A stretch of 64,000 bases of DNA, from contig JAKZAP010000065.1 of the NCBI GenBank assembly GCA_023053575.1, positions 260,501 to 324,500 of the forward strand. Reading direction: 5' to 3'. Source of the stretch: Branchinecta lynchi. Taxonomy: Eukaryota; Arthropoda; Branchiopoda; Anostraca; Branchinectidae. Below are positions 1 through 12,849 of the stretch, one piece after another; within the stretch, counting starts at the first letter, position 1; each line of letters opens with the position of its first letter. The notes below the pieces were generated by a model. It made no database searches, was not told the origin of the DNA, and was given only the letters and a program-made list of their open reading frames with translations. The position numbers and the translations under genes were made by a program.

Positions 1-497
1 CCACAAGGTTTGTTTTCTCACAAGGTTTGTTTTCCCGAAAGGTTTGTTTCCCCACAAGGATGGTTTTCCCACAAGGTTGGTTTTCCCGCAGGGTTTGTTT
101 TCCCACAAGGTTAGTTTTCCCGCAAGGTTTGTTTTCCCACAAGGTTGGTTTTCCCGAAAGGTTTGTTTCCCCACAAGGTTGGTTTTCCCACAAGGTTGGT
201 TTTCCCGCAGAGTTTGTTTTCCCACAAGGTTAGTTTTCCCGCAAGGTTTGTTTCCCCACAAGGTTTGTTTTCCCACAAGGTTTGTTTTCCCACTGTGTTG
301 GTTTTCCCAAAAGGTTCGCTTTCCCACAAGGTTGGTTTTCCCACAAGGTTGGTTTTCGCACAAGGTTGGTTTTCCCGCAGGGTTGCTTTCCCTATAAGGT
401 TGGTTTTCCCACAAGGTTTGTTTTCTCACAAGGTTTGTTTTCCCACTAGGTTGTTTTTCCCACTAGGTTGGTTTTCCCACAAGGTTTGTTTTCCCAC

Positions 498-503
498 AAG
501 CTT
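498..503 (+). repeat. AAGCTT-containing unit variant (first of many)
   Basis: The variant unit ACAAGCTTTGTTTTCCCCC carries a HindIII recognition hexamer. Examples: 498-503, 770-775 and 2576-2581. It recurs throughout the array in both orientations, usually next to a CACTAGGTTG unit. It marks higher-order units and would give a ladder in a digest. The list is not exhaustive. Confidence 0.8.
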
Positions 504-1217
504 TGTTTTCCCCCAAGGTTGGTTTTCCCGCAGGGTTTGTTTTCCCACAAGGTTAGTTTTCCCACAAGGTTAGTTTTCCCGCAAGGTTTGTTTCCCCACA
601 AGGTTTGTTTTCCCACAAGGTTTGATTTCCTACTAGGTTTGTTTCCCCACAAGGTTTGTTTTCCCACAAGGTTTGCTTTCCCCCAAGGTTGGTTTTCCCG
701 CAAGGTTGGTTTTCCCACAAGGTTTGTTTTGCCACAAGGTTGGTTTTCCCACAAGGTTTGTTTTCCCACAAGCTTTGTTTTCCCCCAAGGTTGGTTTTCC
801 CGCAGGGTTTGTTTTCCCACAAGGTTAGTTTTCCCGCAAGGTTTGTTTTCCCACAAGGTTAGTTTTCCCACAAGGTTTGTTTCCCCACAAGGTTTGTTTC
901 CCCACAAGGTTTGTTTTCCCACAAGGATTGTTTTCTCTCGAGGTTTGTTTTCCCACTGTGTTGGTTTTCCCAAAAGGTTCGCTTTCCCGCAAGGTTGGTT
1001 TTCCCACAAGGTTGGTTTTCCCGCAGGGTTTTTTTCCCCATAAGGTTGGTTTTCCCACAAGGTTTGTTTTCTCACAAGGTTTGTTTTCCCACTAGGTTGG
1101 TTTTCCCACAAGGTTTGTTTTCCCACAAGGTTTGTTTACCCACAAGGTTTGTTTTCCCCCAAGGTTGGTTTTCCCGCAAGGTTGGTTTTCCCGCAAGGTT
1201 AGTTTTCCCACAAGGTT

Positions 1218-1232
1218 TGATTTAACACAATG
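1218..1232 (+). repeat. Divergent marker unit TGATTTAACACAATG (14 sites)
   Basis: This most divergent recurring unit replaces TTTTCCCACAAGG with TTTAACACAATG. Plus-strand starts: 1218, 1714, 14785, 17029, 17352, 17641, 20021, 20310, 59617, 61979. Inverted copies start at 4432, 38459, 38612 and 40857. It is normally preceded by a GGTTAG unit and followed by GTTTGTTTTCCCACAAGGTT. The first two sites have GGTTTGATT and the rest GGTCTGATT, so block A carries its own subtype. No function is assigned. Confidence 0.85.
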
Positions 1233-3087
1233 TTTGTTTTCCCACAAGGTTGGTTTTCCCGAAAGGTTTGTTTCCCCACAAGGTTGGTTTTCCCACCAGG
1301 TTGGTTTTCCCGCAGGGTTTGTTTTCCCACAAGGTTTGTTTCCCCACAAGGTTTGTTTCCCCACAAGGTTTGTTTTCCCACAAGGATTGTTTTCTCACAA
1401 GGTTTGTTTTCCCACTGTGTTGGTTTTCCCAAGAGGTTCGAGGTTCCCACTAGGTTTGTTTCCCCACAAGGTTTGTTTTCTCACAAGGTTTTTTTTTCCC
1501 ATAAGGTTTGTTTCCCCACAAGGTTTGTTTTCTCACAAGGTTTTTTTATCCCACAAGGTTTGTTTCCCCACAAGGTTTCTTTCCCCATAAGGTTGGTTTT
1601 CCCACAAGGTTTTTTTTCCCACAAGGTTTGTTTACCCACAAGGTTTGTTTTCCCCCAAGGTTGGTTTTCCCGCAAGGTTGGTTTTCCCGCAAGGTTAGTT
1701 TTCCCACAAGGTTTGATTTAACACAATGTTTGTTTTCCCACAAGGTTGGTTTTCCCGAAAGGTTTGTTTCCCCACAAGGTTGGTTTTCCCACAAGGTTGG
1801 TTTTCCCACAGGGTTTGTTTTCCCACAAGGTTAGTTTTCCCGCAAGGTTTGTTTTCCCACAAGGTTGGTTTTCCCGAAAGGTTTGTTTCCCCACAAGGTT
1901 GGTTTTCCCACAAGGTTGGTTTTCCCGCAGGGTTTGTTTTCCCACAAGGTTTGTTTCCCCACAAGGCTTGTTTCCCCACAAGGTTTGTTTTCCCACAAGG
2001 ATTGTTTTCTCACAAGGTTTGTTTTCCCACTGTGTTGGTTTTCCCAAGAAGTTCGCTTTCCCGCAAGGTTCGCTTTCCCGCAAGGTTGGTTTTCCCACAA
2101 GGTTTGTTTTCTCACAAGGTTTGTTTTCCCACTAGGTTTGTTTCCCCACAAGGTTTGTTTTCTCACAAGGTTTTTTTTTCCCACAAGGTTTGTTTCCCCA
2201 CAAGGTTTCTTTCCCCACAAGGTTTATTTTCCCACAAGGATTGTTTTCTCACAAGTTTTGTTTTCCCACTTTGTTGGTTTTCCCAAGAGGTTCCCTTTCC
2301 CGCAAGGTTCGCTTTCCCGCAAGGTTGGTTTTCCCACAAGGTTTTTTTTCTCACAAGGTTTGTTTTCCCACTAGGTTTGTTTCCCCACAAGGTTTGTTTT
2401 CTCACAAGGTTTGTTTTCCCACAAGGTTGGTTTTCCCACAAGGTTGGTTTTCCCGCAGGGTTGCTTTCCCTATAAGGTTGGTTTTCCCACAAGGTTTTTT
2501 TTCTCACAAGGTTTGTTTTCCAACTAGGTTGTTTTTCCCACTAGGTTGGTTTTCCCACAAGGTTTGTTTTCCAACAAGCTTTGTTTTCCCCCAAGGTTGG
2601 TTTTCCCGCAGGGTTTGTTTTCCCACAAGGTTAGTTTTCCCGCAAGGTTTGTTTCCCCACAAGGTTTGTTTTCCCACAAGGTTTGTTTTCCCACTGTGTT
2701 GGTTTTCCCAAAAGTTTCACTTTCCCACAAGGTTGGTTTTCCCACAAGGTTGGTTTTCCCGCAGTTTTGCTTTCCCCATAAGGTTGGTTTTCCCACAAGG
2801 TTTGTTTTCTCACAAGGTTTGTTTTCCCACTAGGTTGTTTTTCCCACTAGGTTGGTTTTCCCACAAGGTTTGTTTTCCCACAAGCTTTGTTTTCCCCCAA
2901 GGTTGTTTTTCCCACTAGGTTGGTTTTCCCACAAGGTTTGTTTTCCCACAAGCTTTGTTTTCCCCCAAGGTTGGTTTTCCCGCAAGGTTGGTTTACCCAC
3001 TAGGTTTGTTTTCCCACTGTGTTGGTTTTCCCAAAAGGTTCGCTTTCCCGCAAGGTTGGTTTTCCCACAAGGTTTGTTTCCCCACCA

Positions 3088-3095
3088 ACATGTTT
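3088..3095. other. Orientation switch J1 with non-satellite bases
   Basis: The top strand passes from GTTTCCCCACC straight into AACATGTTTTGAAAACC, so the array turns from the plus to the minus orientation. The bases at 3088-3093 are the self-complementary ACATGT and do not fit the unit. No inverted twin of this junction was seen: the right-arm counterpart near 60.97 kb runs on uninterrupted in the same orientation. It is therefore a breakpoint private to the left side. Confidence 0.85.
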
Positions 3096-6000
3096 TGAAA
3101 ACCAACCTTATAGGGAAAGCAACCCTGCGGGAAAACCAACCTTGTGGGAAAACCAACCTTGTGGGAAAACCAACCTTGTGGGAAAGCGAACCTTTTTGGA
3201 AAACCAACACAGTGGGAAAACAAACCTTGTGGGAAAACAAACCTTGTGGGGAAACAAACCTTGCGGGAAAACTAACCTTGTGGGAAAACAAACCCTGCGG
3301 GAAAACCAACCTTGTGGGAAAACCAACCTTGTGGGGAAACAAACCTTTCGGGAAAACCAACCTTGTGGGAAAACAAACCTTGCGGGAAAACTAACCTTGT
3401 GGGAAAACAAACCCTGCGGGAAAACAAACCTTGTGAGAAAACAAACCTTGTGGGGAAACAAACCTAGTGGGAAAACAAACCTTGTGGGAAAACCAACCTT
3501 GCGGGAAAGCGAACCTTGCGGGAAAGCGAACCTCTTGGGAAAACCAACACAGTGGGAAAACAAACCTTGTGAGAAAACAATCCTTGTGGGAAAACAAACC
3601 TTGTGGGGAAACAAACCTTGTGGGGAAACAAACCTTGTGGGAAAACTAACCTTGTGGGAAAACAAACCTTGTGGGGAAACAAACCTTGTGGGGAAACAAA
3701 CCTTGTGGGAAAACAAACCTTGTGAGAAAACAATCCTTGTGGGAAAACAAACCTTGTGGGGAAACAAACCTTGTGGGGAAACATATCTTGTGGGGAAACA
3801 AACCTTGTTGGAAAACAAACCTTGTGGGAAAACCAACCTTATGGGGAAAGCAACATTGCGGGAAAACCAACCTTGTGGGAAAACCAACCTTGTGGGAAAA
3901 CCAACCTTGTGGGAAAGCGAACCTTTTGGGAAAACCAACACAGTGGGAAAACAAACCTTGTGGGAAAACAAACCTTGTGGGGAAACAAACCCTGCGGGAA
4001 AACTAACCTTGTGGGAAAACAAACCCTGCGGGAAAACCAACCTTGGGGGAAAACAAAGCTTGTGGGAAAACCAACCTTGTGGGAAAACCAACCTTGTGGG
4101 AAAACCAACCTTGTGGGAAAGCGAACCTTTTGGGAAAACCAACACAGTGGGAAAACAAACCTTGTGGGAAAACAAACCTTGTGGGGAAACAAACCTTGCG
4201 GGAAAACTAACCTTGTGGGAAAACAAACCCTGCGGGAAAACCAACCTTGTGGGAAAACCAACCTTGTGGGGAAACAAACCTTTCGGGAAAACCAACCTTG
4301 TGGGAAAACAAACCTTGCGGGAAAACTAACCTTGTGGGAAAACAAACCCTGTGGGAAAACCAACCTTGTGGGAAAACCAACCTTGTGGGGAAACAAACCT
4401 TTCGGGAAAACCAACCTTGTGGGAAAACAAACATTGTGTTAAATCAGACCTTGTGGGAAAACTAACCTTGCGGGAAAACCAACCTTGTGGGAAAACCAAC
4501 CTTATGGGAAAACCAACCTTGCGGGAAAACCAACCTGGGGGGAAAACAAACCTTGTGGGTAAACAAACCTTGTGGGAAAACAAACCTTGTGGGAAAACCA
4601 ACCTAGTGGGAAAACAAACCTTGTGAGAAAACAAACCTTTTGGGAAAACCAACCTTATGGGGAAACAAACCCTGCGGGAAAACCAACCTTGTGGGGAAAC
4701 AAACCTTGTGGGAAACAAACCTTGTGGGAAAACTAACCTTGTGGGAAAACAAACCTTGCGGGAAAACTAACCTTGTGGGAAAACAAACCGTGCGGGAAAA
4801 CAAACCTTGTGGGAAAACCAACCTTGTGGGGAAACAAACCTTCCTGGAAAACCAACCTTGTGGCAAAACAAACCTTGTGGGAAAACAAACCTTGTGGGAA
4901 AACAAACCTTGTGGGAAAACAAACCTTGCGAGAAAACAAACCTTGTGGGGAAACAAACCTAGTGGGAAAACAAACCTTGTGAGAAAACAAACCTTGTGGG
5001 AAAACCAACCTTGCGGGAAAGCGAACCTTGCGGGAAAGCGAACCTCTTGGGAAAACCAACACAGTGGGAAAACAAACCTTGTGAGAAAACAATCCTTGTG
5101 GGAAAAAAAACCTTGTGGGGAAACAAACCTTGTGGGGAAACAAACCTTGTGGGAAAACTAACCTTGTGGGAAAACAAACCTTGCGGGAAAACTAACCTTG
5201 TGGGAAAACAAACCCTGCGGGAAAACCAGCCTTGTGGGAAAACCAACCTTGTGGGGAAACAAACCTTGCGGGAAAGCGAACCTCTTGGGAAAACCAACAC
5301 AGTGGGAAAACAAACCTTGTGGGAAAACAAACCTTGTGGGGAAACAAACCTTGCGGGAAAACTAACCTTGTGGGAAAACAAACCCTGCGGGAAAACCAAC
5401 CTTGTGGGAAAACCAACCTTGTGGGGAAACAAACCTTTCGGGAAAACCAACCTTGTGGGAAAACAAACCTTGTGGGAAAACAAACCTAGTGGGGAAACAA
5501 ACCTTGTGGGAAAACCAACCTTGCGGGAAAGCGAACCTTTTGGGAAAACCAACACAGTGGGAAAACAATCCTTGTGGGTAAACCAACCTTGCGGGAAAAC
5601 CAACCTTGGGGGAAAACAAAGCTTGAGGGAAAACAAACCTTGTGGGAAAACCAACCTAGTGGGAAAAACAACCTTGGGGGAAAACAAAGCTTGTGGGAAA
5701 ACAAACCTTGTGGGAAAACCAACCTAGTGGGAAAAACAACCTAGTGGGAAAACAAACCTTGTGAGAAAACAAACCTTGTGGGAAAACCAACCCTGCGGGA
5801 AAACCAACCTTGTGGGAAAACCAACCTTGTGGGAAAACCAACCTTGTGGGAAAGCGAACCTTTTGGGAAAACCAACACAGTGGGAAAACAAACCTTGTGG
5901 GAAATCAAACCTTGTGGGGAAACAAACCTTGCGGGAAAACTAACCTTGTGGGAAAACAAACCCTGCGAGAAAACCAACCTTGGGGAAAACCAACCTTGCG

Positions 6001-9000
6001 GGAAAGCGAACCTTTTGGGAAAACCAACACAGTGGGAAAACAACCTTGTGAGAAAACAATCCTTGTGGGAAAACAAACCTTGTGGGGAAACAAACCTTGT
6101 GGGGAAACAAACCTTGTGGGAAAACTAACCTTGTGGGAAAACAAACCTTGCGGGAAAACTAACCTTGTGGGAAAACAAACCCTGCGGGAAAACAAACCTT
6201 GTGGGAAAACCAACCTTATGGGGAAAGCAACCCTGCGGGAAAACCAACCTTGTGGGAAAACCAACCTTGTGGGAAAACCAACCTTGTGGGAAAGCGAACC
6301 TTTTGGGAAAACCAACACAGTGGGAAAACAAACCTTGTGGGAAAACAAACCTTGTGGGGAAACAAACCTTGTGGGAAAACTAACCTTGTGGGAAAACCAA
6401 CCTTGTGGGAAAACCAACCTTGTGGGAAAACCAACCTTGTGGGAAAGCGAACCTTTTGGGAAAACCAACACAGTGGGAAAACAAACCTTGTGGGAAATCA
6501 AACCTTGTGGGGAAACAAACCTTGCGGGAAAACTAACCTTGTGGGAAAACAAACCCTGCGGGAAAACCAACCTTGGGGGAAAACCAACCTTGCGGGAAAG
6601 CGAACCTTTTGGGAAAACCAACACAGTGGGAAAACAACCTTGTGAGAAAACAATCCTTGTGGGAAAACAAACCTTGTGGGGAAACAAACCTTGTGGGGAA
6701 ACAAACCTTGTGGGAAAACTAACCTTGTGGGAAAACAAACCTTGCGGGAAAACTAACCTTGTGGGAAAACAAACCCTGCGGGAAAACAAACCTTGTGGGA
6801 AAACCAACCTTATGGGGAAAGCAACCCTGCGGGAAAACCAACCTTGTGGGAAAACCAACCTTGTGGGAAAACTAACCTTGTGGGAAAGCGAACCTTTTGG
6901 GAAAACCAACACAGTGGGAAAACAAACCTTGTGGGAAAACAAACCTTGCGGGAAAACTAACCTTGTGGGAAAACAAACCCTGCGGGAAAAGAAACCTTGT
7001 GGGAAAACCAACCTTGTGGGGAAACAAACCTTTCGGGAAAACCAACCTTGTGGGAAAACAAACCTTGTGGGAAAACAAACCTAGTGGGGAAACAAACCTT
7101 GTGGGAAAACCAACCTTGCGGGAAAGCGAACCTTTTGGGAAAACCAACACAGTGGGAAAACAATCCTTGTGGGTAAACCAACCTTGCGGGAAAACCAACC
7201 TTGGGGGAAACCAAAGCTTGAGGGAAAACAAACCTTGTGGGAAAACCAACCTAGTGGGAAAAACAACCTTGGGGGAAAACAAAGCTTGTGGGAAAACAAA
7301 CCTTGTGGGAAAACCAACCTAGTGGGAAAAACAACCTAGTGGGAAAACAAACCTTGTGAGAAAACAAACCTTGTGGGAAAACCAACCTTATGGGGAAAGC
7401 AACCCTGCGGGAAAACCAACCTTGTGTGAAAACCAACCTTGTGGGAAAACCAACCTTGTGGGAAAGCGAACCTTTTGGGAAAACCAACACAGTGGGAAAA
7501 CAAACCTTGTGGGAAATCAAACCTTGTGGGGAAACAAACCTTGCGGGAAAACTAACCTTGTGGGAAAACAAACCCTGCGAGAAAACCAACCTTGGGGAAA
7601 ACCAACCTTGCGGGAAAGCGAACCTTTTGGGAAAACCAACACAGTGGGAAAACAACCTTGTGAGAAAACAATCCTTGTGGGAAAACAAACCTTGTGGGGA
7701 AACAAACCTTGTGGGGAAACAAACCTTGTGGGAAAACTAACCTTGTGGGAAAACAAACCTTGCGGGAAAACTAACCTTGTGGGAAAACAAACCCTGCGGG
7801 AAAACAAACCTTGTGGGAAAACCAACCTTATGGGGAAAGCAACCCTGCGGGAAAACCAACCTTGTGGGAAAACCAACCTTGTGGGAAAACCAACCTTGTG
7901 GGAAAGCGAACCTTTTGGGAAAACCAACACAGTGGGAAAACAAACCTTGTGGAAAAACAAACCTTGTGGGGAAACAAACCTTGTGGGGAAACAAACCTTG
8001 TGGGAAAACTAACCTTGTGGGAAAACCAACCTTGTGGGAAAACCAACCTTGTGGGAAAACCAACCTTGTGGGAAAGCGAACCTTTTGGGAAAACCAACAC
8101 AGTGGGAAAACAAACCTTGTGGGAAATCAAACCTTGTGGGGAAACAAACCTTGCGGGAAAACTAACCTTGTGGGAAAACAAACCCTGCGGGAAAACCAAC
8201 CTTGGGGGAAAACCAACCTTGCGGGAAAGCGAACCTTTTGGGAAAACCAACACAGTGGGAAAACAACCTTGTGAGAAAACAATCCTTGTGGGAAAACAAA
8301 CCTTGTGGGGAAACAAACCTTGTGGGGAAACAAACCTTGTGGGAAAACTAACCTTGTGGGAAAACAAACCTTGCGGGAAAACTAACCTTGTGGGAAAACA
8401 AACCCTGCGGGAAAACAAACCTTGTGGGAAAACCAACCTTATGGGGAAAGCAACCCTGCGGGAAAACCAACCTTGTGGGAAAACCAACCTTGTGGGAAAA
8501 CCAACCTTGTGGGAAAGCGAACCTTTTGGGAAAACCAACACAGTGGGAAAACAAACCTTGTGGGAAAACAAACCTTGCGGGAAAACTAACCTTGTGGGAA
8601 AACAAACCCTGCGGGAAAAGAAACCTTGTGGGAAAACCAACCTTGTGGGGAAACAAACCTTTCTGGAAAACCAACCTTGTGGCAAAACAAACCTTGTGGG
8701 AAAACAAACCTTGTGGGAAAACAAACCTTGTGAGAAAACAAACCTTGTGACAAAACAAACCTTGTGGGAAAACAAACCTTGCGGGAAAACTAACCTTGGG
8801 GGAAAACAAAGCTTGAGGGAAAACAAACCTTGTGGGAAAACCAACCTAGTGGGAAAAACAACCTTGGGGGAAAACAAAGCTTGTGGGAAAACAAACCTTG
8901 TGGGAAAACCAACCTAGTGGGAAAAACAACCTAGTGGGAAAACAAACCTTGTGAGAAAACAAACCTTGTGGGAAAACCAACCTTATGGGGAAAGCAACCC

Positions 9001-12000
9001 TGCGGGAAAACCAACCTTGTGGGAAAACCAACCTTGTGGGAAAACCAACCTTGTGGGAAAGCGAACCTTTTGGGAAAACCAACACAGTGGGAAAACAAAC
9101 CTTGTGGGAAATCAAACCTTGTGGGGAAACAAACCTTGCGGGAAAACTAACCTTGTGGGAAAACAAACCCTGCGGGAAAACCAACCTTGGGGGAAAACCA
9201 ACCTTGCGGGAAAGCGAACCTTTTGGGAAAACCAACACAGTGGGAAAACAACCTTGTGAGAAAACAATCCTTGTGGGAAAACAAACCTTGTGGGGAAACA
9301 AACCTTGTGGGAAAACAAACCTTGTGAGAAAACAATCCTTGTGGGAAAACAAACCTTGTGGGGAAACAAACCTTGCGGGAAAACTAACCTTGTGGGAAAA
9401 CAAACCCTGCGGGAAAACCAACCTTGTGGGAAAACCAACCTTGTGGGGAAATAAACCTTTCGGGAAAACCAACCTTGTGGGAAAACAAACCTTGTGGGAA
9501 AACAAACCTTTTGGGGAAACAAACCTTGTGGGAAAACCAACCTTGCGGGAAAACAAAGCTTGTGGGAAAACAAACCTTGTGGGAAAACCAACCTAGTGGG
9601 AAAAACAACCTAGTGGGAAAACAAACCTTGTGAGAAAACAAACCTTGTGGGAAAACCAACCTTATGGGGAAAGCAACCCTGCGGGAAAACCAACCTTGTG
9701 GGAAAACCAACCTTGTGGGAAAACGAACCTTGTGGGAAAGCGAACCTTTTGGGAAAACCAACACAGTGGGAAAACAAACCTTGTGGGAAAACCAACCTTG
9801 CGGGAAAACCAACCTTGGGGGAAAACCAACCTTGTGGGAAAGCGAACCTTTTGGGAAAACCAACACAGTGGGAAAACAAACCTTGTGGGAAAACAAACCT
9901 TGCGGGAAAACTAACCTTGTGGGAAAACAAACCCTGCGGGAAAAGAAACCTTGTGGGAAAACCAACCTTGTGGGGAAACAAACCTTTCTGGAAAACCAAC
10001 CTTGTGGCAAAACAAACCTTGTGGGAAAACAAACCTTGTGGGAAAACAAACCTTGTGGGAAAACAAACCTTGTGACAAAACAAACCTTGTGGGGAAACAA
10101 ACCTAGTGGGAAAACAAACCTTGTGAGAAAACAAACCTTGTGGGAAAACCAACCTTGCGGGAAAGCGAACCTTGCGGGAAAGCGAACCTCTTGGGAAAAC
10201 CAACACAGTGGGAAAACAAACCTTTTGAGAAAACAATCCTTGTGGGAAAACAAACCTTGTGGGGAAACAAACCTTGTGGGGAAACAAACCTTGTGGGAAA
10301 ACTAACCTTGTGGGAAAACAAACCTTGCGGGAAAACTAACCTTGTGGGAAAACAAACCCTGCGGGAAAACCAGCCTTGTGGGAAAACCAACCTTGTGGGG
10401 AAACAAACCTTTCGGGAAAACCAACCTTGTGGGAAAACAAACCTTGTGAGAAAACAAACATTGTGGGAAAACCAACCTTGTGGGAAAGCGAACCTTGCGG
10501 GAAAGCGAACCTTTTGGGAAAACCAACACAGTGGGAAAACAAACCTTGTGAGAAAACAATCCTTGTGGGAAAACAAACCTTGTGGGGAAACAAACCTTGT
10601 GGGGAAACAAACCTTGTGGGAAAACTAACCTTGTGGGAAAACAAACCTTGCGGGAAAACTAACCTTGTGGGAAAACAAACCTTGCGGGAAAACCAATCTT
10701 GTGGGGAAACAAATCTTTCGGGAAAACCAACCTTGTGGGAAAACAAACCTTGTGAGAAAACAAACATTGTGGGGAAACAAACCTTGTGGGAAAACCAGCC
10801 TTGCGGGAAAGCGAACCTTTTGGGAAAACCAACACAGTGGGAAAACAAACCTTGTGGGAAAACCAACCTTGCGGGAAAACCAACCTTGGGGGAAAACAAA
10901 GCTTGTGGGAAAACAAACCTTTTCGGAAAACCAACCTAGTGGGAAAAACAACCTAGTGGGAAAAAAACCTTGTGAGAAAACAAACCTTGTGGGAAAACCA
11001 ACCTTATGGGGAAAGCAACCCTGCGGGAAAACCAACCTTGTGGGAAAACCAACCTTGTTTGAAAACGAACCTTGTGGGAAAGCGAACCTTTTGGGAAAAC
11101 CAACACAGTGGGAAAACAAAACTTGTGGGAAAACCAACCTTGCGGGAAAACCAACCTTGGGGGAAAACAAACCTTGTGGGAAAACAAACCTTGTGGGGAA
11201 ACAAACCTAGTGGGAAAACAAACCTTGTGAGAAAACAATCCTTGTGGGAAAACAAACCTTGTGGGGAAACAAACCTTGCGGGAAAACTAACCTTGTGGGA
11301 AAACAAACCCTGCGGGAAAACCAACCTTGTGGGAAAACCAACCTTGTGGGGAAACAAACCTTTCGGGAAAACCAACCTTGTGGGAAAACAAACCTTGTGG
11401 GAAAACAAACCTTTTGGGGAAACAAACCTTGTGGGAAAACCAACCTTGCGGGAAAGCGAACCTTTTGGGAAAACCAACAAAGTGGGAAAACAAACCTTGT
11501 GGGAAAACCAACCTTGCGGGAAAACCAACCTTGGGGGAAAACAAAGCTTGTGGGAAAACAAACCTTGTGGGAAGACCAACCTAGTGGGAAACACAACCTA
11601 GTGGGAAAACAAACCTTATGGGGAAAGCAACCCTGTGGGAAAACCAACCTTGTGGGAAAACCAACCTTGTGGGAAAGCGAACCTTTTGGGAAAACCAACA
11701 CAGTGGGAAAACCAACCTTGTGGGAAAACCAACCTTGCGGGAAAACCAACCTTGGAGGAAAACAAACCTTGTGGGAAAACAAACCTTGTGGGGAAACAAA
11801 CCTTGTGGGGAAACAAACCTTGTGGGAAAACTAACCTTGTGGGAAAACAAACCTTGTGGGAAAACCAACCTTGTGGGAAAGCGAACCTTTTAGGAAAACC
11901 AACACAGTGGGAAAACAAACCTTGTGGGAAAACAAACCTTGTGGGGAAACAAACCTTGCGGGAAAACTAACCTTGTGGGAAAACAAACCCTGCGGGAAAA

Positions 12001-12829
12001 CCAACCTTGTGGGGAAACAAACCTTTCGGGAAAACAAACCTTGTGGGAAAACAAACCTTGTGGGAAAACAAACCTTGTGGGAAAACAAACCTTATGGGGA
12101 AAGCAACCCTGCGGGAAAACCAACCTTGTGGGAAAACCAACCTTGTGGGAAAGCGAACCTTTTGGGAAAACCAACACAGTGGGAAAACAAACCTTGTGGG
12201 AAAACCAACCATGCGGGAAAACCAACCTTTGGGGAAAACAAACCTTGTGGGAAAACACACCTTGTGGGGAAACAAACCTAGTGGGAAAACAAACCTTGTG
12301 AGAAAACAACCCTTGTGGGAAAACAAACCTTGTGGGGAAACAAACCTTTCGGGGAAACTAACCTTGTGGGAAAACAAACCCTGCGGGAAAACGAACCTTG
12401 TGGGAAAACCAACCTTATGGGGAAACAAACCCTGCGGGAAAACCAACCTTGTGGGAAAACCAACCTTGCGGGAAAGCGAACCTTTTGGGAAAACCAACAC
12501 AGTGGGAAAACAAACCTTGTGAGAAAACAATCCTTGTGGGAAAACAAACCTTGTGGGGAAACAAACCTTGTGGGGAAACAAACCTTGTGGGAAAACTAAC
12601 CTTGTGGGAAAACAAACCTTGCGGGAAAACTAACCTTGTGGGAAAACAAACCCTGCGGGAAAACCAACCTTGTGGGAAAACCAACCTTGTGGGGAAACAA
12701 ACCTTTCGGGAAAACAAACCTTGTGGGAAAACAAACCTTGTGGGAAAACAAACCTTATGGGGAAAGCAGCCCTGCGGGAAAACCAACCTTGTGGGAAAAC
12801 CAACCTTGTGGGAAAGCGAACCTTTTGGG
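3094..12829 (-). repeat. Satellite block B, unit on the bottom strand
   Basis: Units read GGGAAAACAAACC on the top strand. The variant order is the inverse of block G. Positions 3108-4600 pair with 59460-60955 (paired coordinates sum to 64063). Positions about 5.9-12.0 kb pair with 51.5-57.6 kb (sum 63535) and also with 43.6-49.8 kb (sum 55655). Positions 12.0-12.8 kb pair with 42.8-43.6 kb (sum 55655). B carries the large 7.88-kb segment only once, and shorter by about 0.5 kb, because one 476-bp unit near 5.5 kb is single here and double on the right. One GATTTAACAC unit lies inverted at 4432-4446. Confidence 0.93.
5700..9560 (-). repeat. Higher-order repeat of about 1.6 kb, left arm
   Basis: Blocks of variants recur at 1,595-1,630 bp. 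For example, the order at 6125-6331 reappears at 7737-7943, and that at 6498-6704 reappears at 8127-8333. Each period contains the rare unit with GGGAAATC in place of GGGAAAAC. The same higher-order unit exists inverted in the right arm at about 46.1-49.9 kb and 54.0-57.8 kb. Exact limits need a self-alignment. Confidence 0.7.
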
Positions 12830-12849
12830 TTGTTTTGTTTTTTCGTTTG
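12830..12849. other. Orientation switch J2, 20-bp T-rich junction
   Basis: Between minus units ending CCTTTTGGG and plus units starting TTTTCCCACAAGG lies TTGTTTTGTTTTTTCGTTTG, which is not a normal unit. The identical string is found inverted at 42789-42808, with identical satellite on both sides. The switch was therefore copied as part of a larger inverted duplication. Confidence 0.95.

Larger units (their letters stand above)
1..3087 (+). repeat. Satellite block A, T-rich unit on the top strand
   Basis: Units read GGTTTGTTTTCCC on the top strand. The block contains two GATTTAACAC units (1218-1232 and 1714-1728) spaced 496 bp, AAGCTT units (for example 498-503, 770-775, 2576-2581), and a rare unit GCAGTTTTGCTTTCCCC at 2761-2777. 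That rare unit reappears inverted in block D, so the last 0.9 kb of A is an inverted relative of D. The block starts before the window and ends at an orientation switch near 3088. Confidence 0.95.

Noticed and set aside
12830..12849. Transposon end or poly(A) tail of a retroelement at the T-rich junction
   Set aside because: Only 20 bases long, no element body, no target-site duplication seen. The string resembles degenerate unit sequence.
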